Assembly: GCA_027704905.1 (NCBI GenBank)
Contig: JANIIK010000504.1
Span: 252,001 to 316,000 of the forward strand
Reading direction: 5' to 3'
DNA: 64,000 bases
From: Muraenolepis orangiensis
Lineage: Eukaryota > Chordata > Actinopteri > Gadiformes > Muraenolepididae
Below, in pieces: positions 61,268-64,000 of the stretch. The notes below the pieces were generated by a model. That model ran no database searches. It was not told the origin of the DNA and saw nothing but the letters and a program-made list of their open reading frames with translations. The position numbers and the translations under genes are program-made. Position 1 is the stretch's first letter. Every line of letters starts with the position of its first letter.

Positions 61268-61413
61268 TCAGCTGTTGTCGGGGGAGGTGTCTCTCTCCCT
61301 CTCCCTCTCCCGGTGCAGTGAGGCCCCCTGAGGCATCATGGTGTCCAGGTACTCCTGCTGGGACACAGCCAGCACCGACGCTAGGATCTCATCGTCCTCC
61401 CAGTCGGTGAGCC
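61268..61413 (-). CDS. otud5: OTUD5 last coding exon (deubiquitinase C-terminus), partial
   Basis: Acceptor tgcag at 61414-61415, reading LTDWEDDEILASVLAVSQQE then YLDTMMPQ and a TGA at 61268-61270. The block EDDEILASVLAVSQQEYLD is the C-terminal ubiquitin-interacting-motif region I recall from OTUD5 (DUBA). The final residues are arginine/glutamate rich and end DTSPDNS, comparable with the mammalian end DPPPDKS. The catalytic OTU domain would lie at higher coordinate, beyond the right edge. Confidence 0.85.
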
Positions 61414-62155
61414 CTGCACACACCCCATCACAACACCACGTATTGACGGAACAATACGTGGTATAATACACACTATACGCCCCAATACACACCAGAAAAC
61501 ACATGACACACCCCAATACACGTTACACACACACAACACATTACCATACACTGTACATCCTACAAATAACATTACAATACACATCATACAGACAATACAC
61601 ATCACAATATACACTTTACATCACAATACACATTATATACAATCACACAGCAATCAGTGGTAGGTACAGTTCTGAAAATCTACACTGAAATAGAAGTACA
61701 ATTACATCATAAAGAAGTTGAGTTCAACCCCCATCCATCCATGTTATTATTCTATATCTAATTAAAACACATCCATCCATGTTATTATTCTATATCTAAT
61801 GAAAACACATCCATCCATGTTATTATTCTATATCCTAATTAAAACACATCCATGTTTGTATTCTATATCTAATTAAAACACATCCATTGATGTTATTATT
61901 CTGTATCTAATTAAAACACATCCATCCATTTTCCAGTTACTGACTTGACAATTGTGAACCAGATTCAATACAATTATTCAATTAATGAATTAGAAGTTTT
62001 TGTGAAACTAAAAGTAGTTTAACGTTGGTTAGTTAGGCCTATTAAAAGCTAATAATGTAATTTTTGAATGCATAATTATATCAATGTGTACGGGGTGCTT
62101 CTGAGATTTCTGCTTTTGAGAGAGAAAAAAGCATTTAACAGACTACCAAGCAACT
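61414..62155. repeat. otud5 intron, CA-rich start and ~40-bp minisatellite
   Basis: 61730-61930 holds about five units of ttattattctatatctaatt plus aaaacacatccatccatg. The rest is unique. Confidence 0.8.
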
Positions 62156-62169
62156 AGTCACCAACATTC

Positions 62170-62615
62170 CTACTTTCTACCCCCTCTTCTTCACCTACCC
62201 CTCTCTTCCTCACCTACCCCCCTCTTCCTCACCTACCCCTCTCTTCCTCACCTACCCTCCTCTTCCTCACCTACCCCCCTCTTCCTCACCTACCCCCCTC
62301 TTCCTCACCTACCCCCCTCTTCCTCACCTACCCCCCTCTTCCTCACCTACCCCTCTCTTCCTCATCTACCCCCCTCTTCCTCATCTACCCCCCTCTTCCT
62401 CATCTACCCCTCTCTTCCTCATCTACCCCTCTCTTCCTCATCTACCCCTCTCTTCCTCACCTACCCCTCTCTTCCTCATCTACCCCTCTCTTCCTCACCT
62501 ACCCCTCTCTTCCTCATCTACCCCTCTCTTCCTCACCTACCCCTCTCTTCCTCATCTACCCCTCTCTTCCTCACCTACCCCTCTCTTCCTCACCTACCCC
62601 TCTCTTCCTCACCTA
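62170..62615. repeat. 19-bp pyrimidine-rich minisatellite
   Basis: About 23 units of cctacccctctcttcctca with c/t variants. Confidence 0.95.
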
Positions 62616-62654
62616 CTTGTTACACATGGCAAATCAATATCTTGTATCTTGTAT

Positions 62655-63845
62655 CTATGAGTCCCATGTGTCTAGCGGTGTAGACCTGCCCAGGAGACGG
62701 TATGAGTCCTGTGTCTAGTGGTGTAGACCTGCCCAGGAGACGGTATGAGTCCTGTGTGTCTAGTGGTGTAGACCTGCCCAGGAGACGGTCTGAGTCCTGT
62801 GTCTAGTGGTGTAGACCTGCCCAGGAGACGGTATGAGTCCTGTGTGTCTATAGACCTGCCCAGGAGACGGTCTGAGTCCTGTGTGTCTAGTGGTGTAGAC
62901 CTGCCCAGGAGACGGTCTGAGTCCTGTGTCTAGTGGTGTAGACCTGCCCAGGAGACGGTCTGAGTCCTGTGTCTAGTGGTGTAGACCTGCCCAGGAGACG
63001 GTATGAGTCCTGTGTGTCTATAGACCTGCCCAGGAGACGGTCTGAGTCCTGTGTGTCTAGTGGTGTAGACCTGCCCAGGAGACGGTCTGAGTCCTGTGTC
63101 TAGTGGTGTAGACCTGCCCAGGAGACGGTCTGAGTCCTGTGTCTAGTGGTGTAGACCTGCCCAGGAGACGGTATGAGTCCTGTGTGTCTATAGACCTGCC
63201 CAGGAGACGGTCTGAGTCCTGTGTGTCTAGTGGTGTAGACCTGCCCAGGAGACGGTCTGAGTCCTGTGTCTAGTGGTGTAGACCTGCCCAGGAGACGGTC
63301 TGAGTCCTGTGTCTAGTGGTGTAGACCTGCCCAGGAGACGGTATGAGTCCTGTGTGTCTATAGACCTGCCCAGGAGACGGTCTGAGTCCTGTGTGTCTAG
63401 TGGTGTAGACCTGCCCAGGAGACGGTCTGAGTCCTGTGTCTAGTGGTGTAGACCTGCCCAGGAGACGGTCTGAGTCCTGTGTCTAGTGGTGTAGACCTGC
63501 CCAGGAGACGGTCTGAGTCCTGTGTCTAGTGGTGTAGACCTGCCCAGGAGACGGTATGAGTCCTGTGTGTCTATAGACCTGCCCAGGAGACGGTCTGAGT
63601 CCTGTGTGTCTAGTGGTGTAGACCTGCCCAGGAGACGGTCTGAGTCCTGTGTCTAGTGGTGTAGACCTGCCCAGGAGACGGTCTGAGTCCTGTGTCTAGT
63701 GGTGTAGACCTGCCCAGGAGACGGTCTGAGTCCTGTGTCTAGTGGTGTAGACCTGCCCAGGAGACGGTATGAGTCCTGTGTGTCTATAGACCTGCCCAGG
63801 AGACGGTCTGAGTCCTGTGTGTCTAGTGGTGTAGACCTGCCCAGG
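62655..63845. repeat. ~43-bp minisatellite with higher-order pattern
   Basis: Units of gtgtagacctgcccaggaga and cggtctgagtcctgtgtcta. Length variants (with an extra gt, or with gtggt lost) recur in a fixed order, giving a multi-unit superrepeat. Confidence 0.94.
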
Positions 63846-64000
63846 ATTATAATGTGTTTTATAATGCGTGTATGATGTGTATTATAATATGTAAAATGTG
63901 TATCATGTATATGATAATACGTGTATTATAATGTGTATCATTGTGTATAATAGTATATTATGTACATGTGTGTATGATTTGTTTATTTTGCATTATAGTG
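63846..64000. other. AT/TG-rich right edge
   Basis: tataatgtgtat words; no gene. Confidence 0.6.

Overview
The window is nuclear DNA from a bony fish, most likely a teleost. Intron-containing genes, teleost-type Tc1, hAT, LINE and tRNA-SINE repeats, and a very heavy load of micro- and minisatellites all point that way. Three protein genes are supported, all on the minus strand. They are, from low to high coordinate, the two deacetylase domains of HDAC6 (22 exons, 6633-31690), a complete five-exon SLC35A2 (51335-58262), and the last coding exon of OTUD5 (61268-61413). I assembled the exons by reading splice sites on the reverse strand. Every phase closes: HDAC6 gives 875 codons with no stop, and SLC35A2 gives 360 aa plus a stop. 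From memory, HDAC6, SLC35A2 and OTUD5 lie close together on human Xp11.23, so this looks like an old conserved linkage.

Layout. 1-4119 is a 27-bp satellite that runs off the left edge. 4170-6630 holds AT-rich repeats and a ~1.1-kb inverted-repeat transposon. 6633-31690 is HDAC6, in which almost every large intron is filled by its own private minisatellite. Its introns also hold a Sleeping-Beauty-type Tc1 element with one premature stop (25605-27260), two hAT-type elements with perfect 8-bp target duplications (16883-18128 and 27773-29597), a tRNA-SINE and LINE debris. The HDAC6 3' end (linker and ZnF-UBP ubiquitin-binding finger) was not found and should lie left of the window. 32820-48508 is one uninterrupted ~15.7-kb satellite of 26/23/28-bp units. 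48510-51334 is mostly unique flank. SLC35A2 follows, with minisatellites in introns 3 and 4 and a cluster of TGACGTG motifs just upstream of its start codon. 58.9-60.3 kb is a TAG/TAC array split by a LINE reverse-transcriptase fragment. The OTUD5 exon then follows, with more minisatellites to the right edge.

No new gene system was found. The unusual biology is tandem-repeat expansion in and around a housekeeping deacetylase gene. One 66-bp array is coding and gives four identical 22-aa copies in the linker between the deacetylase domains. Two intronic arrays appear to have been amplified from splice sites, one from a donor and one from an acceptor. One hAT element has grown an internal minisatellite. 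The long open frames over 1-4172, 9848-11959, 21322-22407 and 27746-29180 come from repeat periodicity and are not genes.
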